Shown here: positions 1-5,064 of the stretch, one piece after another
Numbering within the stretch: position 1 is the stretch's first letter
How the letters are laid out: the number at the start of each line of letters is the position of its first letter
Assembly (NCBI GenBank): GCA_022729775.1
Contig: DZBA01000104.1
Location: 2,723-10,209, forward strand
Direction: 5' to 3'
Origin: Anaerolinea thermophila
GTDB lineage: Bacteria; Chloroflexota; Anaerolineae; Anaerolineales; Villigracilaceae
DNA: 7,487 nt
Notes under the pieces: generated by a model
Seen by the model: only the letters and a program-made list of their open reading frames with translations
The model's database searches: none
What the model was told of the DNA's origin: nothing
Position numbers and translations under genes: made by a program

Positions 1-222
1 GTTAGGCGCAAAGTCAGGTGCAAAGTCAGGTGCAAAGTCAGATGCAAAGTCAGATGCAAAGTCAGATGCAAAGTCAGATGCAAAGTCAGGCGCAAAGTCA
101 GATGCAACGTTAGGCGCAAAGTCAGATGCAAAGTCAGGTGCAACGTCAGATGCAAAGTCAGGTGCAACGTCAGATGCAAAGTCAGATGCAAAGTCAGGTG
201 CAAAGTCAGGTGCAAAGTCAGG
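1..222 (+). repeat. 12-bp minisatellite, about 18.5 copies, inside queA
   Basis: Eighteen full units of exactly 12 bases plus half a unit run from the window edge to 222; the array may extend further upstream. The main unit is GTCAGATGCAAA, with GTCAGGTGCAAA as the second common form. Variants change only a few positions: A/G and T/C at the middle codon, AAA/AAC at the end, and GTTAGGC in units 1 and 10. There are no spacers and no length variants. In the queA frame each unit encodes Ser-(Asp/Gly)-Ala-(Lys/Thr), with Leu for Ser in two units. Because the unit is a multiple of three, gain or loss of copies keeps the frame open. The mixed order of variant units suggests expansion by slippage or unequal exchange followed by point changes. 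Confidence 0.97.
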
Positions 223-931
223 AGACTTTGCGCTCCAGCATGTCTCCGCTGAAATCATCGAACTCCTCGAAGGCTCGGAACGCCTGATTCGATTCTCTGA
301 ACCCATCGAGCCATATTTCCCCAAAGTGGGGAACATCCCACTGCCGCCCTACATCCACGAAAAACTCAGCGACCCCGAACGCTACCAAACCGTCTTCTCG
401 CGCGATGTCGGTTCTGCTGCCGCGCCGACTGCGGGGCTGCACTTCACCCCGCGCCTGCTCGACGAAGTCAAAGCGATGGGCGTGAACATTGGATATGTCA
501 CTTTGCATGTCGGTTTGGATACCTTCGCGCCTGTGACCGAGGACGACCCCGCAGAGCATAAAATCCACACCGAATGGTGCGAACTTCCGCAAGAGACCGC
601 CGACCTCATCAACGCGGCAAAACAAAATGGTGGACGAGTCATCGCGGTTGGCACAACCTCTGTCCGCACGCTGGAGTCTGCTGCCTCGCGCCTTACGCGC
701 CACGAACCACGTATTACGGCATTTTCTGCCTCCACCTCCATTTACATCCTCCCTGGCTATCAATTCAAAATCGTGGACGCGATGATTACCAATTTTCACC
801 TGCCCAAGTCCACGCTCATTATGCTTGTCAGCGCCTTTGCGGGGCGCGAGAAAATTTTATCCACTTACAACCTTGCCATCAAAGAAGGCTACCGCTTTTA
901 CTCCTTCGGCGATGCGATGTTGATGCTGTAG
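2..931 (+). CDS. queA: QueA, tRNA preQ1(34) S-adenosylmethionine ribosyltransferase-isomerase, 3' part with internal repeat
   Basis: QueA transfers and isomerises the ribosyl group of S-adenosylmethionine onto preQ1 in the anticodon wobble position of tRNA, making epoxyqueuosine in the queuosine pathway; it is cytoplasmic. The frame is open from base 2 to the TAG at 929-931 (309 residues visible), so the true start lies upstream. Family motifs appear in the usual order: NIPLPPYI (from base 332), AAPTAGLHFTP, TLHVGLDTFAPV, RVIAVGTTSVRTLES, VDAMITNFHLPKSTLIMLVSAFAG and a C-terminal GYRFYSFGDAML. The distance from PLPPYI to the stop, about 200 residues, matches E. coli QueA. The first 74 or so visible residues are the SDAK/SGAK repeat. 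It runs directly into GDFAL and then ELLEGSERLIRF, the segment that normally follows a short Gly-x-Lys turn. The catalytic regions downstream look intact, so the repeat is probably a tolerated loop insertion. Whether the upstream half is intact cannot be seen. Confidence 0.93.
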   Translation, partial: LGAKSGAKSGAKSDAKSDAKSDAKSDAKSGAKSDATLGAKSDAKSGATSDAKSGATSDAKSDAKSGAKSGAKSGDFALQHVSAEIIELLEGSERLIRFSEPIEPYFPKVGNIPLPPYIHEKLSDPERYQTVFSRDVGSAAAPTAGLHFTPRLLDEVKAMGVNIGYVTLHVGLDTFAPVTEDDPAEHKIHTEWCELPQETADLINAAKQNGGRVIAVGTTSVRTLESAASRLTRHEPRITAFSASTSIYILPGYQFKIVDAMITNFHLPKSTLIMLVSAFAGREKILSTYNLAIKEGYRFYSFGDAMLML

Positions 932-977
932 TTTGAAGGTTATAAGGTTGCAAGTTACACAACCTTAAACCTTCAAA
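932..977 (+). other. Long stem-loop directly after queA stop
   Basis: Bases 932-941 pair with 968-977 (10 bp), A942 bulges, and 943-949 pair with 961-967 (7 bp), leaving an 11-base loop. The stem is formed by AAGGTT words meeting AACCTT words of the spacer repeat. It starts on the first base after the queA stop. No T tract follows, so it is not a typical intrinsic terminator. It may protect the queA mRNA 3' end or separate queA from the next gene. The pairing is seen by eye; the function is inferred. Confidence 0.6.
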
Positions 978-1009
978 CCTTCAAACCTTAAACCTTTCAA
1001 CCCTCTCCC
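932..1009 (+). repeat. AACCTT-rich intergenic spacer
   Basis: The spacer between queA and the glycosylase gene holds five exact AACCTT words (starting at 961, 968, 976, 984 and 991), mostly spaced by 7-8 bases, and two AAGGTT words on the same strand (936 and 944). It ends in a pyrimidine-rich run just before the next ATG. No Shine-Dalgarno sequence is present. The same words recur in the spacers at 1680-1714 and 2718-2760 and inside the glycosylase gene, so this is a dispersed simple-repeat family rather than ordinary spacer sequence. Confidence 0.85.
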
Positions 1010-1681
1010 ATGACCCTAACTCAACTCAACAATCAAATTATTCAATGCCGAAAATGTCCGCGTCTGGTCGAATGGCGCGAAGAAGTAGCGCAGGTCAAGC
1101 GCAAGGCATACAAAGACCATGAATACTGGGGCAAGCCTGTCCCCGGATTTGGCGACCCGCAGGCGCGCGTCCTCGTCGTGGGACTTGCCCCCGGCGCGCA
1201 CGGCTCGAATCGCACAGGGCGGCAGTTCACAGGCGACGCTTCGGGCAATTTTTTGTTCCCCGCGCTTTTCCGCGCTGGATTCGCCAGCCAGCCCGAGGCA
1301 ACTTCCCGCGCGGATGGACTCATCCTCAAAGATATGTACATCACCGCTTCGGGTCGCTGCGCCCCGCCCGATAACAAACCCACCCCCGAAGAGTTGAATA
1401 CCTGCCAGCCTTTTCTGGAGCGCGAACTGGCATTAATTCAACCAAAGGTCATTGTGTGTCTAGGTAAGATTGCCTTTGACCGTATCCTCAAAATATTTGC
1501 TGTCAAAAATTCAGCATGGAAGTTTGCTCACGGCGCAACTTATAACCTTCAACCTTCTAACCTTAAACCTGCAACCTTAATTTGCTCCTATCACCCCAGC
1601 CAGCAAAATACGTTGACGGGTAAACTCACTGTAGCAATGTTCGATGACATCTGGAACAAAGCCAAATCCCTGCTTGATTAA
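1010..1681 (+). CDS. Uracil-DNA glycosylase, family 5 (UDGb type, 4Fe-4S)
   Basis: Base-excision repair enzyme that removes uracil, and in this family often other deaminated bases, from DNA. The 223-residue protein has the family-5 signature GLAPGAHGSNRTGRQFTGD at residues 58-76 and the C-terminal motif SYHPSQQNTLTGKLT at 193-207. Four cysteines sit where the family binds its 4Fe-4S cluster: C13 and C16 (CRKC), C117 (GRCAPPDNKP) and C132. Length is normal for the family. Residues 179-190, just before the HPS motif, are encoded by AACCTT repeat units and look about four residues longer than a typical loop there (comparison from memory). The ATG at 1010 gives the expected N-terminus with the first CxxC near residue 13. 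No Shine-Dalgarno sequence precedes it; the upstream DNA is repeat spacer. It lies 78 bases after queA on the same strand, without an obvious functional link. Confidence 0.95.
   Translation: MTLTQLNNQIIQCRKCPRLVEWREEVAQVKRKAYKDHEYWGKPVPGFGDPQARVLVVGLAPGAHGSNRTGRQFTGDASGNFLFPALFRAGFASQPEATSRADGLILKDMYITASGRCAPPDNKPTPEELNTCQPFLERELALIQPKVIVCLGKIAFDRILKIFAVKNSAWKFAHGATYNLQPSNLKPATLICSYHPSQQNTLTGKLTVAMFDDIWNKAKSLLD
1544..1579 (+). repeat. AACCTT repeat block inside the glycosylase coding sequence
   Basis: Four exact AACCTT words (starting at 1544, 1551, 1559 and 1573) and one near copy (1566-1570) fill 36 bases of open frame and encode NLQPSNLKPATL. The words are the same as in the flanking intergenic spacers. 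The block falls in the variable loop ahead of the HPS motif, where extra residues should be harmless. Confidence 0.85.
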
Positions 1682-1714
1682 CCTTCAACCTGTAACTTGT
1701 AACTTGTAACCCTT
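1680..1714 (+). repeat. Short repeat spacer between glycosylase and hydrolase genes
   Basis: An AACCTT word overlaps the TAA stop of the glycosylase gene (1680-1685). It is followed by two overlapping TGTAACT words (GTAACTTG at 1692-1699, then TAACTTG again at 1700-1706) and AACCCT (1708-1713) right before the next ATG. GTAACTTG is the reverse complement of CAAGTTAC in the loop of the queA downstream stem-loop (951-958), so the two spacers share words in opposite orientation. Confidence 0.75.
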
Positions 1715-2677
1715 ATGCCTCTCTGGAAAAAAATCCTTCTCGGATTGTTCATCTTCGCCTGCCTTCTCATCACCGTCGGACCTTTTCTCGTTTCCGTCCC
1801 TGATTATCCCAACCAAGTCACCGAAACATCCCTTGCCGACGCGGACAGTAAATTCATCGAAGTCAACGATGTGACCGTGCATTACAAAGAAATGGGGGAG
1901 GGACAAAAGACCTTCATCCTCTTGCATGGATTCGGCGCGAGTACATTTTCATGGCGCGAGGTGATGGACGACTTCGCGGCGCATGGTCGCGTCATCGCGT
2001 ATGACCGCCCCGCGTTCGGACTCACTGAACGTCCCATGCCGCAAACGTGGACATCGAATCCCTATGGCATGAAAGCCAATGTCGAATTGTTACGCGGCTT
2101 AATGGATGTGATGGGAATCGAAAAAGCGATTCTCGTCGGCAATTCTGCGGGCGGCGGAGTCTCGGTTGCGTTTGCGTTGGAATATCCCGAACGCGTTGAG
2201 AAATTGATTCTGGTAGACCCCGGTGTCGGCGGCGGATATGGACCGCAGTTCCCTGCGTGGGCGCTGCCCATCATGTGGACTCCGCAAATGCGCCACCTTG
2301 CGCCGCTGATGATGCAGCGTTATCAAGAGAGCCTTCCGCGCACCATCACGCGCGAATGGGCGGATGAAAGCAAACTCAGTGAAGAAGTCAAGCAAAAATA
2401 TCTTTCCGCGCTGACCATCGAAAACTGGGACAGAGCCTTCTACGAATTGACATTCGCGCCTGCCTACCCCGAACTTCGTCCGCTGCTGCCAAACCTCGAA
2501 GTTGAGACCATCATCATCGCGGGCGCAAATGACCGCCTGATTCGCACGTGGTACTTTGAAGCCATCTCGCAGGAGATTCCCGCCCCGCTTGTGTTATTAT
2601 CAAATTGTGGACATGTCCCGCACGAAGAGTGTCCCGAAGATTTTATGAAAGAAGTAGAAAAATTGGTAGATTGGTAG
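1715..2677 (+). CDS. Membrane-anchored alpha/beta hydrolase
   Basis: A 320-residue alpha/beta-hydrolase-fold protein. Residues 5-28 are a hydrophobic segment after MPLWKK, a likely signal anchor or uncleaved signal peptide, which would place the catalytic domain outside the cytoplasmic membrane. The fold motifs are in order: oxyanion strand FILLHGFGAS (residues 68-76), YDRPAFGLTERP (96-107), nucleophile elbow GNSAGG with Ser144, acid ANDRLI with Asp273, and a catalytic His in NCGHVPHEE, most likely His300. The triad is therefore complete. The fold also covers esterases, C-C hydrolases, haloperoxidases and epoxide hydrolases, and the sequence does not fix a substrate. The ATG at 1715 precedes the hydrophobic segment directly; no Shine-Dalgarno sequence is seen. 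The last codons (KLVDW) lie inside a TTGGTA repeat that continues into the spacer, so the C-terminus may have been reshaped by that repeat. Confidence 0.93.
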   Translation: MPLWKKILLGLFIFACLLITVGPFLVSVPDYPNQVTETSLADADSKFIEVNDVTVHYKEMGEGQKTFILLHGFGASTFSWREVMDDFAAHGRVIAYDRPAFGLTERPMPQTWTSNPYGMKANVELLRGLMDVMGIEKAILVGNSAGGGVSVAFALEYPERVEKLILVDPGVGGGYGPQFPAWALPIMWTPQMRHLAPLMMQRYQESLPRTITREWADESKLSEEVKQKYLSALTIENWDRAFYELTFAPAYPELRPLLPNLEVETIIIAGANDRLIRTWYFEAISQEIPAPLVLLSNCGHVPHEECPEDFMKEVEKLVDW

Positions 2678-2760
2678 TTGGTAAATTAGTAGGTTGGTAA
2701 ATCGGGAATTCTCGTTTAACCTTCCAACTTTCAAACCTGCAACCTTCCAACCGCAACCCT
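2663..2760 (+). repeat. TTGGTA and AACCTT repeat spacer before the selenoprotein gene
   Basis: Four TTGGTA words (starting at 2663, 2671, 2678 and 2694) begin inside the hydrolase gene and run past its stop. They are followed by two AACCTT words (2718 and 2741), AACTTTCAAACC and AACCCT (2755-2760) abutting the next ATG. GGTTGG (2692-2697) and CCAACC (2747-2752) are complementary, and smaller complementary stretches around the GAATTC at 2706-2711 allow an imperfect fold. No Shine-Dalgarno sequence and no convincing promoter are visible. Confidence 0.75.
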
Positions 2761-3237
2761 ATGACCCCAAACCTCATCACCCCCGATATCATTGCCCCTG
2801 ATTTTGAAGTCGAAGACGTAAATGGAAAATTGATTCGTCTCTCTGACTTTCGCGGAAAATCTCCCGTCGTTCTCGCTTTCCTGCGCGGATTCATGTGACC
2901 GTACTGCCGCGCGCAGTTGGCGCGTATGCGCGATAGTTATCCCGAATTCCAAAAACGCGGCGCGGAAATTCTCGCCGTCGGTCCAGACAGTCTTAAGCCT
3001 TTCCAGAATTATTGGGAAAAAGAAAAAATCCCATATACTGGCTTGCCCGACCCGACTCACCGCGTCGCGCGGTTATATCGTCAGGAAGTGAATCTCTTCA
3101 AGTTGGGACGTATGCCCATGAATGCCATTGTAGACCGCGATGGATATATTCGTTATGTCCATTACAGTTCAAACATGGCAGATATTCCCGATAATGAAGT
3201 GTTCCTCAACGTTTTGGATAAACTCAGCGCGGGCTGA
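2761..3237 (+). CDS. Selenocysteine-containing peroxiredoxin-like protein (AhpC/TSA family, UxxC), read through TGA
   Basis: A 158-residue thioredoxin-fold protein of the AhpC/TSA peroxiredoxin-like group, probably a thiol- or selenol-dependent peroxide reductase in the cytoplasm. The frame runs from ATG 2761 to TGA 3235-3237 with one internal TGA at 2896-2898, codon 46. The sequence around it reads FLRGFM-TGA-PYCRAQL. In this family the same place normally holds the first Cys of a RGxWCPxCR motif, so codon 46 is best read as selenocysteine, giving U46-x-x-C49. Residues before it (ITPDIIAPDFEVEDVNGK, then LSDFRGKSPVVLAFLRGF) form the usual N-terminal strand pattern. Residues after it (AEILAVGPDS, then GLPDPTHRVARLY and PMNAIVDRDGYIRYVHYSS) form the usual second half. 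Both halves are in one frame and conserved, which argues against a pseudogene. A gene caller that treats TGA as stop would report only a fragment starting at TTG 2917. A candidate bSECIS hairpin follows the TGA. No selA, selB, selC or selD lies in the window. Confidence 0.9.
2899..2937 (+). promoter_or_regulatory. Candidate bacterial SECIS element after the selenocysteine TGA
   Basis: Bacterial selenocysteine insertion needs a stem-loop just 3' of the UGA, inside the coding region. Here 2909-2914 can pair with 2920-2925 (five GC pairs plus one GU) with loop AGTTG. That puts the loop 16 bases after the TGA with a G in its first two positions, consistent with the described bSECIS consensus. A longer alternative pairs 2903-2906 with 2934-2937 and 2908-2913 with 2927-2932 around one C-A mismatch. 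Found by hand pairing; not energy-tested. Confidence 0.6.
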
Positions 3238-3258
3238 AATTTACTCGTCCGCGCTGGA
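3223..3258. other. Stem-loop spanning two converging stop codons
   Basis: CAGCGCGG (3225-3232) pairs perfectly with CCGCGCTG (3249-3256), and flanking pairs extend the stem to 12 bp with two GU pairs and a 12-base loop. The loop holds the end of the peroxiredoxin stop (3235-3237) and the stop of the convergent zinc-ribbon gene (3241-3243). Neither strand has a T tract after it, so it is a weak candidate for a shared transcript end. Both stem arms lie in coding sequence and in GC-rich DNA, so chance pairing is possible. Confidence 0.35.
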
Positions 3259-3624
3259 ATCTTCCGCGCCAATGTCGGGGATCGCAGATTCGATTTCTTC
3301 CGGGCTTTGACCTGCTTCGAGGCGGTCTACCACTTCGTCGAATTCGGGGGGCAAGTCTTCGCCCATTTCGTTGCCCATCTTTTTCATCATCCGCGCCAGC
3401 GCTTGCGGGTCGTTTTCCAATCCTTCCAGACCTTCTATCCCATCCGCTGCCGATTCCATGCGGCTCTCGTCTGATTTGGCAATGCGGACTTTGGTCATGC
3501 GGCGGCGGACGTTCTTGCTCTTGCAGTGTATACAATGCACTGGCTTTTTTCCGTATTCGCTGTAGGTCAGGAACACGTCAAACCTTTGTTGGCAGGCGTT
3601 ACAGATAAAATCATAAGTTGGCAT
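3241..3624 (-). CDS. FmdB-family zinc-ribbon protein
   Basis: A 127-residue protein with the small N-terminal zinc ribbon of the FmdB/CxxC_CxxC_SSSS family: MPTYDFICNAC at the N-terminus and HCIHC near residue 30, so C8, C11, C31 and C34 can bind one Zn. The start is secure because this family begins with MPTY. Residues 36-50 are basic (RRRMTKVRIAK). The rest, residues 52-127, is strongly acidic and probably partly disordered (for example LEGLENDPQALARMMKKMG, then EDLPPEFDEV), longer than the minimal family. The family was named after a putative regulator of formamidase genes, but its true molecular role is mostly unknown; nucleic-acid or protein binding is possible. It converges on the peroxiredoxin gene with a 3-base gap and diverges from gmk. 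No Shine-Dalgarno sequence is present; a TAAAAT box six bases before the ATG suggests a leaderless transcript. Confidence 0.88.
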   Translation of the reverse strand: MPTYDFICNACQQRFDVFLTYSEYGKKPVHCIHCKSKNVRRRMTKVRIAKSDESRMESAADGIEGLEGLENDPQALARMMKKMGNEMGEDLPPEFDEVVDRLEAGQSPEEIESAIPDIGAEDSSADE

Positions 3625-3630
3625 ACGACC

Positions 3631-3636
3631 ATTTTA
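3631..3636 (-). promoter_or_regulatory. Candidate leaderless -10 box of the zinc-ribbon gene
   Basis: On the minus strand TAAAAT lies exactly six bases before the ATG at 3624-3622, the distance at which transcription would start on or near the A of the start codon. There is no Shine-Dalgarno sequence, and the start is fixed by the conserved MPTY N-terminus. No good -35 hexamer is seen at 16-18 bases. Confidence 0.5.
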
Positions 3637-3658
3637 ACGCAAATCAAAAACTCATGTT

Positions 3659-3667
3659 TGGTAAAAT
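3659..3667 (+). promoter_or_regulatory. Candidate leaderless extended -10 promoter of gmk
   Basis: TGGTAAAAT fits an extended -10 element (TGn plus TAAAAT at 3662-3667) and ends six bases before the gmk ATG. The TAA at 3662-3664 is also an in-frame stop, so no longer gmk start is possible and the -10 box must sit against the start codon. No Shine-Dalgarno sequence is present, which supports a leaderless mRNA. The -35 region is poor. Confidence 0.5.
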
Positions 3668-3673
3668 AAACTC

Positions 3674-4291
3674 ATGCACACTCCATTTGAAATCCACAAA
3701 CCCAATCCGCTTTTGATTGTCATCTCCGGTCCTTCCGGTGTTGGAAAAGACTCTGTCTTACAGCGTATGAAAGAACGCGGACTTCCCTTCCATTTTGTCG
3801 TCACCGCCACCACCCGTCCAAAGCGCGAAAATGAAATGGACGGAAAAGATTATTGGTTCGTCACCAAGGATCGTTTCGCGGAGATGATCGAAAAGAACGA
3901 GCTCATCGAGTACGCCATTGTGTATGGCGATTACAAGGGCATTCCCAAATCGGAGGTGCGCCAGGCGCTCGAAAGCGGCAAAGATGTCGTCATGCGCATT
4001 GACGTGCAGGGCGCGGAAAGCGTTCACAAACTCGTGCCGGAAGCCCTGCTTATTTTTATCACCTGCGAAGGCGAAGATGAATTGGAACGCCGCCTGCGCG
4101 TGCGCCGCACCGAGACCGACGACTCACTTTCGCTGCGCATTGCCACCGCGCGCAAGGAATTGCAGCGCATCGAAGCGTTCGATTATGTGATTGTGAATCA
4201 GGACTTCCACCTCGATGATACGGTGGATAAAGTCCGCGCGATTATTGACACGGAGCATTTGCGGGTCAAGCAGCGCAAGGTTGAATTATGA
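3674..4291 (+). CDS. gmk: Guanylate kinase with an Asp-type P-loop
   Basis: Converts GMP and ATP to GDP and ADP, a cytoplasmic and normally essential step of purine nucleotide supply. The 205-residue length is typical. Motifs: P-loop GPSGVGKDS (residues 19-27); GMP-binding TTRPKRENEMDGKDYWFV (46-63) and ELIEYAIVYGDYKGIPKSEV (76-95); DVVMRIDVQGAESV (104-117); and the Arg-rich lid RRLRVRRTETDD (139-150). The usual Ser/Thr after the P-loop Lys, which helps hold Mg, is Asp26, followed by Ser27. The same GKDS arrangement is known to me from PhnN-type ribose 1,5-bisphosphokinases. The GMP-binding motifs and full length still favour guanylate kinase. The start is fixed by an in-frame TAA 12 bases upstream. 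The stop overlaps the rhomboid start (ATGA), so the two are co-transcribed and probably translationally coupled. Confidence 0.93.
   Translation: MHTPFEIHKPNPLLIVISGPSGVGKDSVLQRMKERGLPFHFVVTATTRPKRENEMDGKDYWFVTKDRFAEMIEKNELIEYAIVYGDYKGIPKSEVRQALESGKDVVMRIDVQGAESVHKLVPEALLIFITCEGEDELERRLRVRRTETDDSLSLRIATARKELQRIEAFDYVIVNQDFHLDDTVDKVRAIIDTEHLRVKQRKVEL
4277..4280 (+). promoter_or_regulatory. Ribosome binding site of the rhomboid gene inside gmk
   Basis: AAGG seven bases before the ATG at 4288, within the last codons of gmk. With the ATGA overlap it supports the chosen start and coupled translation. Confidence 0.5.
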
Positions 4292-5064
4292 ATCAAACGC
4301 CCGCCCCATCTTACAGCGAGGCTCGTCCGCAACAGGAAATTCGTATTTCAATTCCAACGGTAATTCCCGTGGTGACATACGCTATTCTTGGTTTTACAAT
4401 TTTTATATACTTGATGCAGTCGCTGGTCACGATGGTGTTTGGATACGCGGTGAATAATATTGACTGGCTGGAAGTGTACGGCGCGCGCATCAACAGCGCC
4501 ATCCGCGACGGGCAGCTGTGGCGGTTTATTACGCCTGTTTTTTTGCACGGCTCGCTCGCGCATATTTTCTTCAATATGTACGCGCTGACATCCATTGGCG
4601 CTTTCATGGAACGTCAATTTGGACATGTCAGGTTTGCGCTTTTATATTTTCTTGCCGCGTTTTCTGGCAATGTGTTTTCATTTTTATTGGGGAGTGAAGG
4701 CGGTTTATCTGTTGGCGCGTCCACTGCAATTTTTGGGGTGATTGCGTCTGAGGCGGTCTTCTTCTATCAAAACAAAAAATTGTTTGGATATCAGGCTAAG
4801 AAGGCGTTGAGCAACACAGCCTTTATTATTATAATTAACTTATTTATTGGGCTATCCCCCGGCATTGATAACTGGGGACATATCGGCGGACTGCTTGGCG
4901 GCGCAATCTTTGCGTGGTTTGCTGGTACGCGCTGGGAGGTGACCGGCATCCCGCCTGCCTTGCAGTTGCATAATAGGCGCGAAACGCGCGAAGTCATCAC
5001 CGGAGCGGGTGTGGTTATTATCGTTTTTGGGATTTTGGCTTTGTGGGGGATGTTTCTGAAATAA
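4288..5064 (+). CDS. Rhomboid-family intramembrane serine protease
   Basis: A 258-residue membrane protease that cuts substrates within or next to their transmembrane helices. The N-terminus to about residue 24 is polar and probably cytoplasmic; hydrophobic helices follow from about residue 25. Family signatures are complete: loop-1 WRFITPVFLHGSLAHIFFNM (residues 78-97) with H92 and N96, nucleophile GASTAIFG (143-150) with Ser145, and the last-core-helix His in NWGHIGGLLGG with His198. The Ser-His dyad is therefore intact and an active enzyme is expected. An extra hydrophobic segment (about 238-257) after the catalytic core suggests a 6+1 topology with a C-terminal helix. Substrates cannot be deduced. 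It is the second gene of a gmk-rhomboid unit, starting at the ATGA overlap and ending at a strong terminator. Confidence 0.94.
   Translation: MNQTPAPSYSEARPQQEIRISIPTVIPVVTYAILGFTIFIYLMQSLVTMVFGYAVNNIDWLEVYGARINSAIRDGQLWRFITPVFLHGSLAHIFFNMYALTSIGAFMERQFGHVRFALLYFLAAFSGNVFSFLLGSEGGLSVGASTAIFGVIASEAVFFYQNKKLFGYQAKKALSNTAFIIIINLFIGLSPGIDNWGHIGGLLGGAIFAWFAGTRWEVTGIPPALQLHNRRETREVITGAGVVIIVFGILALWGMFLK

Noticed and set aside
1..222. Possible CRISPR array
   Set aside because: Units are 12 bases, directly adjacent, with no unique spacers; it is a minisatellite that stays in the queA frame.
218..799. 193-residue minus-strand frame opposite queA
   Set aside because: It lies wholly opposite the conserved queA frame, has no recognisable motifs, and its low-complexity Arg-rich translation is typical of a shadow frame.
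2643..2894. 83-residue minus-strand frame across the repeat spacer
   Set aside because: It is made largely of repeat sequence plus the antisense of the peroxiredoxin N-terminus, with no motifs.
2896..2898. TGA as a nonsense mutation (pseudogene) or as Trp
   Set aside because: The flanks are in frame and well preserved, and the position is the expected redox Cys. TGA ends two other genes here and Trp uses TGG, so selenocysteine is the better reading, though a point mutation cannot be fully excluded from one sequence.
2917..3237. Independent 106-residue gene starting at TTG 2917
   Set aside because: It is the 3' part of the peroxiredoxin frame. The N-terminal half and the redox motif lie upstream in the same frame across the TGA.
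1010..3237. A functional defence or redox system made of the glycosylase, hydrolase and selenoperoxiredoxin
   Set aside because: They share a strand and spacer style but are separated by repeat spacers and belong to unrelated housekeeping families. Nothing in the sequence ties them into one system.
3223..3258. True intrinsic terminator between the convergent peroxiredoxin and zinc-ribbon genes
   Set aside because: A stem exists but has no T tract on either strand and both arms are coding, so it is listed only as a stem-loop.
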